Shown here one piece after another: positions 7,439 through 13,919 of a stretch of DNA of 21,234 bases (the stretch's first letter is position 1; every line of letters starts with the position of its first letter). This stretch comes from JACOVP01 sp035289145 (lineage in GTDB: Archaea; Nanobdellota; Nanobdellia; SCGC-AAA011-G17; UBA489): contig DATDXZ010000044.1 of NCBI GenBank assembly GCA_035289145.1, positions 1 through 21,234 on the forward strand. The letters are read 5' to 3'. The position numbers were made by a program, and so were the translations under genes. The notes under the pieces were generated by a model. The model was not told where the DNA came from. It worked only from the letters and a program-made list of their open reading frames with translations, and ran no database searches.

Positions 7439-7446
7439 TTTTTAAA
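7439..7446 (+). promoter_or_regulatory. TATA box for microprotein 1
   Basis: TTTTTAAA is centred 25.5 nt before ATG 7468. Confidence 0.55.
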
Positions 7447-7467
7447 GAGTTTAGCATAAGAATCGCT

Positions 7468-7508
7468 ATGGATCTTGTTCAGATGGTGATGGTTGCAGGT
7501 TGGAGAGA
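7468..7508 (+). repeat. 41-nt direct repeat at gene start, copy 1
   Basis: The first 41 nt of microprotein gene 1 match 7759-7799 at 40 positions. The match fades quickly after this point, so it marks either a conserved functional segment or local gene conversion. Confidence 0.75.
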
Positions 7509-7734
7509 ACTCAGAGGGGAATGTGCTCGTGCAAGGGAATTAGCAAAGAGAAGAAACGAACTTGGAGATCGAATGAGAATGGCTGAAGAGGACTCTGCTG
7601 AGTGCTTTGCTCTTTTTAGAGAATCAAGAGAAGTAGTCTCTGAAGCTTCCCAATTAGGATATATAGCGACACAGGTGTATTGCTGGTATAGAATTAATAA
7701 TTCATTTAACAGAAGGCAAAACAACAACTTTTAA
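7468..7734 (+). CDS. Tandem microprotein 1 (88 aa)
   Basis: This is a small protein of unknown function, paralogous to the next gene. It begins MDLVQMVMVAGWRELRGE, followed by a highly charged helical middle with many arginines and glutamates, and a hydrophobic aromatic patch near the end (QLGYIATQVYCWYRI, about residues 62-76) before a polar tail. The N-terminal segment is amphipathic and could insert into or lie on a membrane, and the late hydrophobic patch could be a tail anchor; both are inferences. A leaderless TATA box supports the start. The first 41 nt match those of the next gene with one difference, although the rest has diverged strongly. Confidence 0.65.
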   Translation: MDLVQMVMVAGWRELRGECARARELAKRRNELGDRMRMAEEDSAECFALFRESREVVSEASQLGYIATQVYCWYRINNSFNRRQNNNF

Positions 7735-7737
7735 AAA
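7729..7737 (+). promoter_or_regulatory. TATA box for microprotein 2, inside the end of gene 1
   Basis: TTTTAAAAA is centred about 26 nt before ATG 7759 and overlaps the stop codon of microprotein 1 (7732-7734). It argues for separate transcription of the second gene and for ATG 7759 over ATG 7747. Confidence 0.5.
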
Positions 7738-7758
7738 GTGATATAAATGAAGAACCAT

Positions 7759-7799
7759 ATGGATCTTGTTCAGATAGTGATGGTTGCAGGTTGGAGAGA
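7759..7799 (+). repeat. 41-nt direct repeat at gene start, copy 2
   Basis: This is the second copy of the near-identical start of the two microprotein genes (see 7468-7508). Confidence 0.75.
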
Positions 7800-8031
7800 T
7801 ATCAGAGAGCAATATGCTTATGGGTGGAATCTAGCTCGTGAAATGAGACTGTCTTCAAAAGGAATGCAGTATGCAAGAGATCTGAGAGAGACAGGAAAAT
7901 ATGCAAGTAAATTCCTAGAGCAACATGAAGAAGCAGAAAGATTAGGTATTCTTGGAGGAATAGGATTATTTCTATATAATATTCTCTCATCTAAAACGGC
8001 TAAACATTTTTCTCCAGAACACACAGATTAA
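7759..8031 (+). CDS. Tandem microprotein 2 (90 aa)
   Basis: Paralogue of the preceding gene: residues 1-13 are identical except M6I. A charged helical middle follows (NLAREMRL, then ARDLRETGKYASKFLEQHEEAERLG) and then a clearly hydrophobic segment ILGGIGLFLYNIL (about 66-78), long enough to be a partial membrane anchor, with a polar tail. An in-frame ATG at 7747 would add four residues (MKNH), but the TATA position and the alignment with microprotein 1 favour 7759. The function is unknown. A structured RNA candidate with its own TATA box starts about 50 nt downstream. Confidence 0.65.
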   Translation: MDLVQIVMVAGWRDIREQYAYGWNLAREMRLSSKGMQYARDLRETGKYASKFLEQHEEAERLGILGGIGLFLYNILSSKTAKHFSPEHTD

Positions 8032-8051
8032 CGGTTTCGCAAAGACAAACC

Positions 8052-8059
8052 TTTTTATA
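8052..8059 (+). promoter_or_regulatory. TATA box for the RNA candidate at 8079
   Basis: TTTTTATA is followed about 25 nt later by the beginning of a structured segment with no start codon of its own, so it plausibly drives a non-coding RNA. Confidence 0.5.
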
Positions 8060-8078
8060 AGCTTAAATCAAGACAGGT

Positions 8079-8156
8079 GTTGCCCGGTCGTGTATACAGG
8101 ATGAGTAAGCTTCGGCTTCACGTGACTCTTGTTGTTAAAACCGGGCTAAACTTTTT
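8079..8156 (+). ncRNA. Compact structured RNA candidate
   Basis: A roughly 75-nt GC-rich segment stands in AT-rich DNA. A perfect 7-bp closing stem pairs GCCCGGT (8082-8088) with ACCGGGC (8140-8146). Inside is a hairpin with a UUCG tetraloop: AAGC (8107-8110), TTCG, GCTT (8115-8118), extended by GAGT (8103-8106) with ACTC (8125-8128) across a six-base bulge. CGTG (8089-8092) may alternatively pair with CACG (8119-8122). A TATA box lies about 25-30 nt before and a T5 run (8152-8156) just after. The closing stem has tRNA-acceptor size, but the element is too short and has no T-arm consensus, so it is not a normal tRNA. A guide RNA of H/ACA or C/D type, or a new class, is possible. Confidence 0.55.
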
Positions 8157-8170
8157 CAGTATAAAATTTT

Positions 8171-8917
8171 TTATGTTGGTTCTTTCTTCTCCCTTGCTAA
8201 ATTCCACATCATCTCAAAATTTTTTCTATATCCGTCAGCAGCATCCTTGTTATGTATCAAAATACAGTAACCTTCGTCAGCAAAAATTGTTATTGCAACA
8301 TAATCATCAATAATTGCTGTTTCTTGATATTGGCTGAACTGCTCTTTTGGAATAAACCGCATCTTCGTTAATTTCATTTTTAAGAAAGGATATATATATG
8401 GCAAAACCTCTGTTGACGCTATATGTCTTTGGTGCAATTTATTCTTTATCCTATTTAAATACATATTTTTCCACCACGTTAAACCCATAAAACCTGTTGT
8501 TTCTTTTGAACCTCCAAATGTTAGAAATTCTCCTTTTGACTGAGAAATGAGCTTATAGTAAACCTCTGAAATACCTTTCTTTCCCTTAAACATGGATGTT
8601 TGGGTTTCCTTTTTCTGAGATAATTGCTTTTGTTTTAATTTAGGAAAAACAGCTTCAAATTGCTTTTTTTTATCCTCCATGTATGTAAAAAAATATTCTG
8701 GTTCAGTGGCAGTATAAACCTTGTGTTTACCCTTTAATATATAATGAATCAGCCCCTTTTCAATCAAGGAATTTAATGCTCTATGAACCACAGAGTTTTG
8801 TAATTTAGACTTGTAAATAATATTTTTTGCAGAAGATATACCTAATTCTAGCAGTTGTACATATACTTTAATCTCTGCGTTAGTGAGACCAAGGTCTTCT
8901 AAAATTTCAAATTCCAT
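8171..8917 (-). CDS. TrmB-family transcriptional regulator
   Basis: This is a cytoplasmic regulator of 248 residues. The N-terminal winged helix has the TrmB signature (LEDLGLTNAEIKVYVQLLELG at about 6-26, with recognition region SVVHRALNSLIEKGLI and wing KHKVYTA), followed by a short coiled linker (about 76-105). The C-terminal part (about 110-245) has the phospholipase-D-like sensor fold usual in TrmB relatives: GKKGISEVYYKLI, FLTFGGSKE and later YVAITIF. TrmB proteins classically sense sugars in archaea; the ligand here is unknown. A TATA box on the minus strand (8947-8940) is centred 26.5 nt before the start. It diverges from the 309-residue hypothetical gene and converges on the RNA candidate. 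Its AT-rich codon use is like that of the other unassigned genes nearby. Confidence 0.85.
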   Translation of the reverse strand: MEFEILEDLGLTNAEIKVYVQLLELGISSAKNIIYKSKLQNSVVHRALNSLIEKGLIHYILKGKHKVYTATEPEYFFTYMEDKKKQFEAVFPKLKQKQLSQKKETQTSMFKGKKGISEVYYKLISQSKGEFLTFGGSKETTGFMGLTWWKNMYLNRIKNKLHQRHIASTEVLPYIYPFLKMKLTKMRFIPKEQFSQYQETAIIDDYVAITIFADEGYCILIHNKDAADGYRKNFEMMWNLAREKKEPT

Positions 8918-8939
8918 ACTTTAAAGGAATTTTTAGAAT

Positions 8940-8947
8940 ATATAAAG
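8940..8947 (-). promoter_or_regulatory. TATA box for the TrmB-like regulator
   Basis: CTTTATAT on the minus strand is centred 26.5 nt before ATG 8917, within the 97-nt divergent region shared with the gene at 9015. A TrmB-type operator would be expected here, but I see no clear palindrome. Confidence 0.5.
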
Positions 8948-9014
8948 TTTTCTAAAAGATGACTCAATTGGGAGAACAAATACTTATTAACACAAAAATG
9001 GCTCCATCGTTAAT

Positions 9015-9944
9015 ATGCAAACGCAAAAACTAAGAGAAGAATTAAAAGAATTAGGAAGTCTTGTGGAGAAACTTGGCCATGAAGAAGATAGAAGCGGGAC
9101 CGATTTTACTTTACGTGACCGAACACAAGAGGTTTCTATAGAAAAATATGGTATACCCTTCAAACCTAGCAGTCACACGGGAAAACAAATTACTTTTTTA
9201 GATCCCAGTGGTGAAGGATATTCAAATCCCAATTCTTTTGGTTGTAATTATGATGGTGCTTGGTGTGAATTTCCAGATCATCTAGGTTTAATGGGAATGC
9301 CGGGAGCGCAATACTATGGCAAAAGGTATAGGAACGATGAAATTATTGGTTTTTTAATTATTGGTAAAGTTGAAAGCGAAGATGAATGTGTAAGACAGTT
9401 TGATAAGCATTCAGATTTGATTAATGCCGCTAGAGCTTATGTTTTGAAAGGGGATGATTTTCACACAGTTTTGAAAGCCAAACATGCACATTTTAGACTT
9501 GATGCGTCTAGTAGTGCTAGCAGTGGTACTCCTGTTGAGCTGAATGAAAGAGTAGCATACATGGCACGCATTCTATCGCTTGCAGAAGACAATCCTAACA
9601 TAAATGTTGCTAACCAATGCTTAGTAGATGAATATATTAAACAATTTTCCTTTCATGAAGAAGAGAAACAAGTAAAAAGAAGATTGGATGCTCTTGGTGA
9701 CGACTTTAGAAACCATGTAGGCACAAGAAGATTAGAATTTGGTAATGGTGCAGTAGAAATTGACTCATATCGTGATGCGGTTTTTGGTTATTATAAATAT
9801 AGAAAAGCACAAGTAGATGCAATAGACCTCATGACTATCAATAACTATAGGATAGAGAGAGTTAAGGAAGAAGTTGAGAGAATAGGACAAATTAAAAAAG
9901 TATTACCACGTCATTCTTTAGGGCTATTACAAAACTTAGTTTAA
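9015..9944 (+). CDS. Hypothetical protein (309 aa), divergent from the TrmB gene
   Basis: I do not recognise a family. The protein is soluble, with a helical N-terminus (QKLREELKELGSLVEKLG), a middle part richer in glycine, aromatic residues and beta-prone segments (FLDPSGEGYSNPNSFG, then IGFLIIGKVES, about 65-120), and a C-terminal half that is mostly charged helix. Cysteines at CNYDGAWC (CX6C) are close enough for a metal site or disulfide, but no matching second pair is evident. The TATA box is weak (CTTATTAA, 8983-8990). Divergent placement suggests that the TrmB-like protein may control it. Several other ATG codons upstream are out of frame. A T5 run follows the stop. Confidence 0.68.
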   Translation: MQTQKLREELKELGSLVEKLGHEEDRSGTDFTLRDRTQEVSIEKYGIPFKPSSHTGKQITFLDPSGEGYSNPNSFGCNYDGAWCEFPDHLGLMGMPGAQYYGKRYRNDEIIGFLIIGKVESEDECVRQFDKHSDLINAARAYVLKGDDFHTVLKAKHAHFRLDASSSASSGTPVELNERVAYMARILSLAEDNPNINVANQCLVDEYIKQFSFHEEEKQVKRRLDALGDDFRNHVGTRRLEFGNGAVEIDSYRDAVFGYYKYRKAQVDAIDLMTINNYRIERVKEEVERIGQIKKVLPRHSLGLLQNLV

Positions 9945-9996
9945 TTTTTCCCTTAAGGTTTTAATAAGCTACTCAAATCTAATAAAAATAGATGAC

Positions 9997-10007
9997 GTTA
10001 ACTTAAC
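9997..10007. promoter_or_regulatory. Palindrome upstream of the ribosomal operon promoter
   Basis: GTTAA-C-TTAAC is an 11-bp perfect inverted repeat 20 bp upstream of the operon TATA box. It could be an activator or repressor site, but AT-rich palindromes of this size also occur by chance. Confidence 0.25.
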
Positions 10008-10026
10008 AGCTCACAAAATAGTCAAA

Positions 10027-10034
10027 TTTATAAA
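10027..10034 (+). promoter_or_regulatory. TATA box of the L1-L10-L12 operon
   Basis: TTTATAAA is centred about 70 nt before the L1 ATG, so transcription should begin near 10056 and give a leader of about 44 nt, unlike the leaderless genes elsewhere in the window. Confidence 0.65.
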
Positions 10035-10062
10035 CCCCAAATCTAGGTCTTAAGTCACTCGT

Positions 10063-10090
10063 CTACTACGTACCTTCAGTGTCGTAGAAG
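10063..10090 (+). promoter_or_regulatory. Leader hairpin before L1, candidate autoregulatory site
   Basis: CTACTACG (10063-10070) pairs with CGTAGAAG (10083-10090) in seven pairs with one A-A mismatch and a 12-nt loop. The 3' arm ends on the first base of the GAGGT Shine-Dalgarno (10090-10094), five bases before the L1 start. L1 is known in archaea to repress its own operon by binding mRNA near the translation start at a mimic of its 23S rRNA site; whether this hairpin is that site is inference. Confidence 0.5.
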
Positions 10091-10099
10091 AGGTCACAA

Positions 10100-10933
10100 A
10101 TGGATAAAAAACACTTTGCGCAAGCTATTCAAGTATTACGTCAGAATACTGAGAAGAAGGAATTTACCCAGTCAGTCGATATCATCATGAATTTCAAAGG
10201 TCTTGATCCAAAACGTGAAGACCACAAAGTTAACGCCTTTATCGTTCTCCCATTCTCTCGTGGTAAAACAATCACAACTACAGCTTTAGTAGGTCATGAA
10301 TTATCCACAAAAGCGAAAGCAGTCTGTAATGAAGTCGTTCAGGTAGAGCAGTTCAAAACTTTAGAAAAAAACAAGATCAAGAAGTTAGCAGAAACAACCA
10401 CATTCTTTATCGCGCAGTCCACTATCATGCCGCAGATCGCTCAGGTCTTCGGTAAAATATTGGGTCCAAGAAGCTTGATGCCAAATCCAAAAGCAGGCGC
10501 AGTTATTCCTCCAACTGGAGAAGTAAAAAACGTGGTTGAACGTCTGCAAAAAACAGTCAGAGTGGAAACCAAGAACGAGCCAGTAGTCAAGGCAGTCATT
10601 GGAATTGAATCCATGAAAGACGAGGAATTAGTGGAAAATGCTTTCGCAGTCTACAATACTATTCTTCATACATTGCCGCAGGAAAAGCACAACATCAAGA
10701 GTGTCTTGATCAAATTAACTATGGGCAAGCCAGTCATAGTGACTGAAGAAGGCGCACATGTGAAAATACCTATAGTCAAGCAGAGAAAAGAAACACCAAA
10801 GAAGCAGACAGCAGCTCAAGCTCCTATCAAAGAAGAGAAAACAGAAGAAGCAGCAAAACCAAAGAAGGATACCACAGAAAAAAAAGAGAAGCCAAAGAAA
10901 GCTCCTAAAGCCAAGAAAGAGGCTAGCAAATGA
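10100..10933 (+). CDS. rpl1: Large-subunit ribosomal protein L1
   Basis: L1 binds the mobile stalk of 23S rRNA near the ribosomal E site. The family core spans about residues 1-220 with the conserved LGPRSLMPNPKAG (121-133) and PPTGEV (137-142). At 277 residues it is longer than usual for archaea (about 210-220): from about residue 222 there is a lysine-, glutamate- and alanine-rich tail, probably disordered. Shine-Dalgarno GAGGT precedes the ATG by five bases. The stop overlaps the L10 start in ATGA (10930-10933). Codon use (AAG, CAG, GTC, CTC) differs from the AT-rich unassigned genes upstream, as expected for a highly expressed gene. L11, often the first gene of this operon in other archaea, is absent. 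Confidence 0.96.
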   Translation: MDKKHFAQAIQVLRQNTEKKEFTQSVDIIMNFKGLDPKREDHKVNAFIVLPFSRGKTITTTALVGHELSTKAKAVCNEVVQVEQFKTLEKNKIKKLAETTTFFIAQSTIMPQIAQVFGKILGPRSLMPNPKAGAVIPPTGEVKNVVERLQKTVRVETKNEPVVKAVIGIESMKDEELVENAFAVYNTILHTLPQEKHNIKSVLIKLTMGKPVIVTEEGAHVKIPIVKQRKETPKKQTAAQAPIKEEKTEEAAKPKKDTTEKKEKPKKAPKAKKEASK

Positions 10934-12123
10934 GCCAGCACAAACCACACGTCAACAAGCGGAAGAAAAAGGAAGTAGAGAGGCTCAAGAAATTCTTCCA
11001 AGAATATCCAGTGGTAGCTATCGCTGACTTACATAACCTGCCAGCAGCAAACTTGCAGAAAATCAAGAAAAAATTACGCGGGAAAGCAGAATTCGTAATT
11101 ATCAAAAGACGTCGTGCAGTCATCGCTATCAATGAATTAAAAGACAAACTAACTAATGCAGATGAATTATTGGGAAAAGTCAAGGGCATGATCGCGTTGC
11201 TCTTTTCCAAGGAAGATCCCTTCCAGCTTTATAAGACAGTCCAGAAGAATATTGCTCCAGCAGCAGCGCGCGCAGGTCAAGAATCTCCTGAAGACATTAC
11301 CATTCCAGCAGGTCCTACTGCATTCACTGCAGGTCCAATGATTGGAGAATTAGGTCAGCTCGGATTAAAGACTGAAGTCAAAGACGGGAAAATAGCCATC
11401 AGAGAAGACAAGGTTATTGTCAAGCAAGGCCAGATCATCACGGCAAAAGTCGCAGAATTGTTGACCAAGTTTGGCATCGAACCGATGAAAATCGGCTTGA
11501 ATGTCGTTTGTACTTATCAAAAAGGAGAAATCTTGGGTAAAGAAGTCCTCGGTGTCTCTGAAGAAGAATATATTGGTTTCATCCAGACTGCTCATCAGGA
11601 AGCGCTCAACTTGGCAGTCTTTGTTGCTTATCCATCCAAGGAAACTATCGATCTCTTGGTCCAGAAAGCTGCACGTGAAGGAAAAAGCGTTGCAGATACT
11701 ATCAAGTTCGATGAAGTGAAGCCAGCAGAGGAGAGAGCAGAAGAGAAAGCAGAAGAACCAGCTCCAGCGGTTGAAGCCCAAAAAGAAGAGCCTAAACCAG
11801 AGCCTCCAAAGCAAGAACACGTAAAAAAAGAAGTCCATGCTCAAAAACCAGAGGTTAAACACATGACAGAAGAACAACAGCAAGAACAGCCAGCTCCTGA
11901 TCCAGTACAGGAAGAAGAACACCATACTCCACAGCCAGCTCCTCAAGAAAAGAAGAGCGACGAACAAGTCGCACAGGAAGTTTTAAAAAGGTTACAAGAA
12001 GAGAAAATGCAATCACAGTCGCACCCAACTGCGAAGGCTAACTCTGCTATGGAACAGCAGGAAAAAGATCTCAGCAAGATCATCAACAAGATCAAAGATC
12101 AACAAAGCAAAGGTCACAAATAA
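10930..12123 (+). CDS. rpl10: Ribosomal stalk protein L10 (P0)
   Basis: L10 is the base of the ribosomal stalk: it binds 23S rRNA and carries L12/P1 dimers. The N-terminal rRNA-binding domain covers about residues 1-110 (YPVVAIADLHNLPAANLQ, FVIIKRR). The archaeal/eukaryotic insertion follows (ITIPAGPTAFTAGPM to about 190), and then the helical part ending near 260 that would hold P1 dimers. A tail of about 130 residues, rich in Glu, Gln, Pro and Lys, follows (265-397). It does not end in the GLxxLFG-type factor-binding motif usual for archaeal P0; the C-terminus is instead a charged helix (KDLSKIINKIKDQQ). At 397 residues it is longer than typical (about 300-340). The start overlaps the L1 stop. 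Confidence 0.95.
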   Translation: MSQHKPHVNKRKKKEVERLKKFFQEYPVVAIADLHNLPAANLQKIKKKLRGKAEFVIIKRRRAVIAINELKDKLTNADELLGKVKGMIALLFSKEDPFQLYKTVQKNIAPAAARAGQESPEDITIPAGPTAFTAGPMIGELGQLGLKTEVKDGKIAIREDKVIVKQGQIITAKVAELLTKFGIEPMKIGLNVVCTYQKGEILGKEVLGVSEEEYIGFIQTAHQEALNLAVFVAYPSKETIDLLVQKAAREGKSVADTIKFDEVKPAEERAEEKAEEPAPAVEAQKEEPKPEPPKQEHVKKEVHAQKPEVKHMTEEQQQEQPAPDPVQEEEHHTPQPAPQEKKSDEQVAQEVLKRLQEEKMQSQSHPTAKANSAMEQQEKDLSKIINKIKDQQSKGHK

Positions 12124-12128
12124 CACTC

Positions 12129-12136
12129 AAGGAGGA
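12129..12136 (+). promoter_or_regulatory. Strong Shine-Dalgarno for L12/P1
   Basis: AAGGAGGA lies seven bases before the L12 ATG in the 20-nt gap after L10. It is the strongest such site in the window, in keeping with the several L12 copies needed per ribosome. Confidence 0.8.
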
Positions 12137-12143
12137 ATACACA

Positions 12144-12443
12144 ATGGAACTCATCTACGCTGCGATGTTACTGCACCGCGCAAAAAAGGACATTAATGAA
12201 GAAAATATCAAGAAAATCATGAATGCAGTCGGTATCCAAAAAACTGATGCAGAAGTAAAAGCATTAGTAGCAGCCTTAAACGGTGTTGACATCGAGAAGG
12301 CAATCAAGGAAGCCGCAACTGTCGCAGTAGCAGCAGCTCCAGCAGCAGGCGCAGCTCCAGCAGCAAAGGAAGCTGACAAGAAATCTGAAGAGAAGAAGAG
12401 TGAAGAAGCTACAGCCGCAGGCTTAAGTGCCCTGTTCGGTTAA
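12144..12443 (+). CDS. rpl12: Ribosomal stalk protein L12 (P1)
   Basis: This is the archaeal acidic stalk protein, which recruits translation factors. Its 99 residues contain the helical dimerisation domain (MELIYAAMLLHRAKKDINEENIKKIM, read as conserved blocks over 1-60), an alanine/proline hinge (about 60-75), a charged linker KSEEKKSEE, and the C-terminal factor-binding tail AGLSALFG. Length and ending are normal for the family. It is the last gene of the operon and is followed by a long T-rich tract. Confidence 0.96.
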   Translation: MELIYAAMLLHRAKKDINEENIKKIMNAVGIQKTDAEVKALVAALNGVDIEKAIKEAATVAVAAAPAAGAAPAAKEADKKSEEKKSEEATAAGLSALFG

Positions 12444-12448
12444 ACACT

Positions 12449-12480
12449 TCTTTCTTTTTCTTTTTCTTCATAATCTTTTT
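12449..12480 (+). terminator. T-rich terminator of the ribosomal operon
   Basis: Several T runs separated by single C bases (TTCTTTCTTTTTCTTTTTC) follow the L12 stop, as expected for archaeal oligo-T termination. The end of the tract overlaps the next TATA box. Confidence 0.6.
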
Positions 12481-12483
12481 ATA
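12476..12483 (+). promoter_or_regulatory. TATA box for the coiled-coil gene
   Basis: TTTTTATA is centred about 38 nt before ATG 12518, suggesting a leader of about 12 nt. The site merges with the terminator tract of the ribosomal operon, so read-through is possible. Confidence 0.4.
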
Positions 12484-12517
12484 GCACGTTCACTATCCAA
12501 AATATCAAGCTTGTAAG

Positions 12518-13384
12518 ATGACAGAACTCAATCCAGTAAATCAGGAAGCCAAAGACATAAAGGAAGCGCTGACACAGAAGCATCAGGAAAAAGAAGCCTG
12601 GTTTCAAAAGAAAGACGTGCTCAAAAAAGAAATTCTAGCAGCCATTCAGGAAATTAGAGAAGTCAAAAAACAACTAGACAGTGCTCGTCCAGCTCAGAAT
12701 CAATGGAAGATAGAGAGGGACAAGTACAACAAGATCACCAAAGAGTTGATTGTCCAGATCAAGCCTCTTCAAGGTGAGCTCCCAGCAAAGCCATCAGGCG
12801 CTCGTATAGATGTAAGTGGCATTCAGAGAACTATTGAGCGTCTGGAAATGAAGATTGAAACAGAAGTCATAAAGTTCGAGAAAGAAAAAGAGCTTATGAC
12901 TAAGATCAAGAAGCTCAAAAAGCAACTAGATGAAGGCTTGTCTTCGTTGGAAGGTCGCAACCAGTATTTCGAGTTGTCCAAGGAAATTCGAGAAGTAAAG
13001 AGAAAAGCAGACGAGGCGCACAAGAAGTTCATCGAAGAGCGCGAAAAGAACAAGGAACAGATAGAAAAATTCTCAGTCCTCAACAAAAAAATTAACGAGT
13101 TGAAGAAGCAGCAGGAAGAAGTCCTGCAGAAGTGCATGGAGTTCAAGCAGGAATATGCAGTCATAGCTGAGCATGCTCGTGAAGAGTTTGAGGAAAAGAA
13201 AAAAGAATATCGTAAGCATGTTGAAAGAAGAAAGCAAGATTACTCAGAAAAGCAGCATCATCGCCAAGAGCAAAACAAGAAGTTTTTAGAAGAGCGCTCA
13301 AAGACTGTCGAGGAAAAGCTCAAGACCAAGAAGAAGCTGACGACAGAAGATATCATCACATTCCAGGGTGCGAATAAAGATTAA
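12518..13384 (+). CDS. Archaeal coiled-coil protein (COG1340-like)
   Basis: This 288-residue cytoplasmic protein is almost wholly coiled coil, rich in Lys, Glu and Gln with heptad spacing from about residue 10 to 265. It has one break near 90-100 (LPAKPSGARIDVSG), and the second half resembles the archaeal COG1340 family, including the ending KKKLTTEDIITFQG. No enzymatic motif is present. The role is unknown; scaffold or RNA/ribosome-associated functions have been discussed for such proteins, but nothing here shows it. It sits directly behind the stalk operon. Its stop overlaps the archaeosortase stop tail-to-tail (13381-13384). Confidence 0.8.
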   Translation: MTELNPVNQEAKDIKEALTQKHQEKEAWFQKKDVLKKEILAAIQEIREVKKQLDSARPAQNQWKIERDKYNKITKELIVQIKPLQGELPAKPSGARIDVSGIQRTIERLEMKIETEVIKFEKEKELMTKIKKLKKQLDEGLSSLEGRNQYFELSKEIREVKRKADEAHKKFIEEREKNKEQIEKFSVLNKKINELKKQQEEVLQKCMEFKQEYAVIAEHAREEFEEKKKEYRKHVERRKQDYSEKQHHRQEQNKKFLEERSKTVEEKLKTKKKLTTEDIITFQGANKD

Positions 13385-13899
13385 CGTTCTTTGGTCAGCT
13401 TGAGCAGGGCTTGGAAGTCGCTCACAACAGGGGTTTCTCGAATGTTAAATTTCCACGTCAGATAAATCCATACTCCAGCGACATATACACTCGATAACGC
13501 TTTCCAGATCAGGAGATGCAGCGTGTCAAAATAGTTCTTTCCCACATTGAACAGCAAGTAAAATAATACCTGAATTCTGATGATGTTTGCTATCAAGATG
13601 AGTCCGCTCCCCAGAAGAAACAAGAAAATGCCTTGTCTCCAGGAAATGCCTTTCGTCAACAATATCAGAAGTGCTAGAAGAAGATAAGCAGAAGCAGCAG
13701 TGCATGCAGGAACAAATACCAAGGTGATATCTCCGGCAAGAATCGTAGTCCCTTGCAGTGTTGCAGGTGTAAACAATCTGAGTAGTCCATACGAAATCCA
13801 CAGCGTTAAAGGAGAAAAAACAAGGTAAAAAACTGGATAAAAGACAGTCAAAAGTAGAGCACTTAACCATCGTATGCCTAAGAACCATAAGGAATGCAT
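13381..13899 (-). CDS. Archaeosortase/exosortase family protein
   Basis: This 172-residue integral membrane protein has about five to six hydrophobic segments. The proposed catalytic triad of the exosortase/archaeosortase family is visible: cysteine in VPACTAASAY (C66), arginine in ANIIRIQ (R108) and histidine in FDTLHLLIWK (H128). Such enzymes process C-terminal sorting signals (hydrophobic segment plus basic tail) on exported proteins, with cleavage and often lipid attachment at the outer face. The substrate in this genome is not in the window, though the truncated secreted protein at 20635 is a conceivable type. A TATA box at 13927-13920 (minus) gives leaderless spacing. The divergent neighbour is a membrane sensor-regulator. 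Confidence 0.87.
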   Translation of the reverse strand: MHSLWFLGIRWLSALLLTVFYPVFYLVFSPLTLWISYGLLRLFTPATLQGTTILAGDITLVFVPACTAASAYLLLALLILLTKGISWRQGIFLFLLGSGLILIANIIRIQVLFYLLFNVGKNYFDTLHLLIWKALSSVYVAGVWIYLTWKFNIRETPVVSDFQALLKLTKER

Positions 13900-13919
13900 A
13901 TGTGCTAAAGAAGTGTCTC

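Noticed and set aside
8082..8146. tRNA gene, suggested by a 7-bp acceptor-like stem
   Set aside because: Only 65 nt between stem ends, no T-arm consensus, no anticodon arm in the right place and no CCA or discriminator context.
8077..8313. 78-residue plus-strand ORF
   Set aside because: It overlaps the structured RNA candidate and runs antisense into the TrmB-like gene. Composition after the first 20 residues is that of a shadow frame.
6811..9944. CRISPR array or cas operon that might explain the CARF-like protein
   Set aside because: No regularly spaced repeats and no cas-like proteins were seen in this region or elsewhere in the window.
11365..11967. 200-residue minus-strand ORF opposite L10
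   Set aside because: A shadow of the L10 tail: Phe/Trp/Leu-rich translation of the antisense of Lys/Glu/Gln codons.
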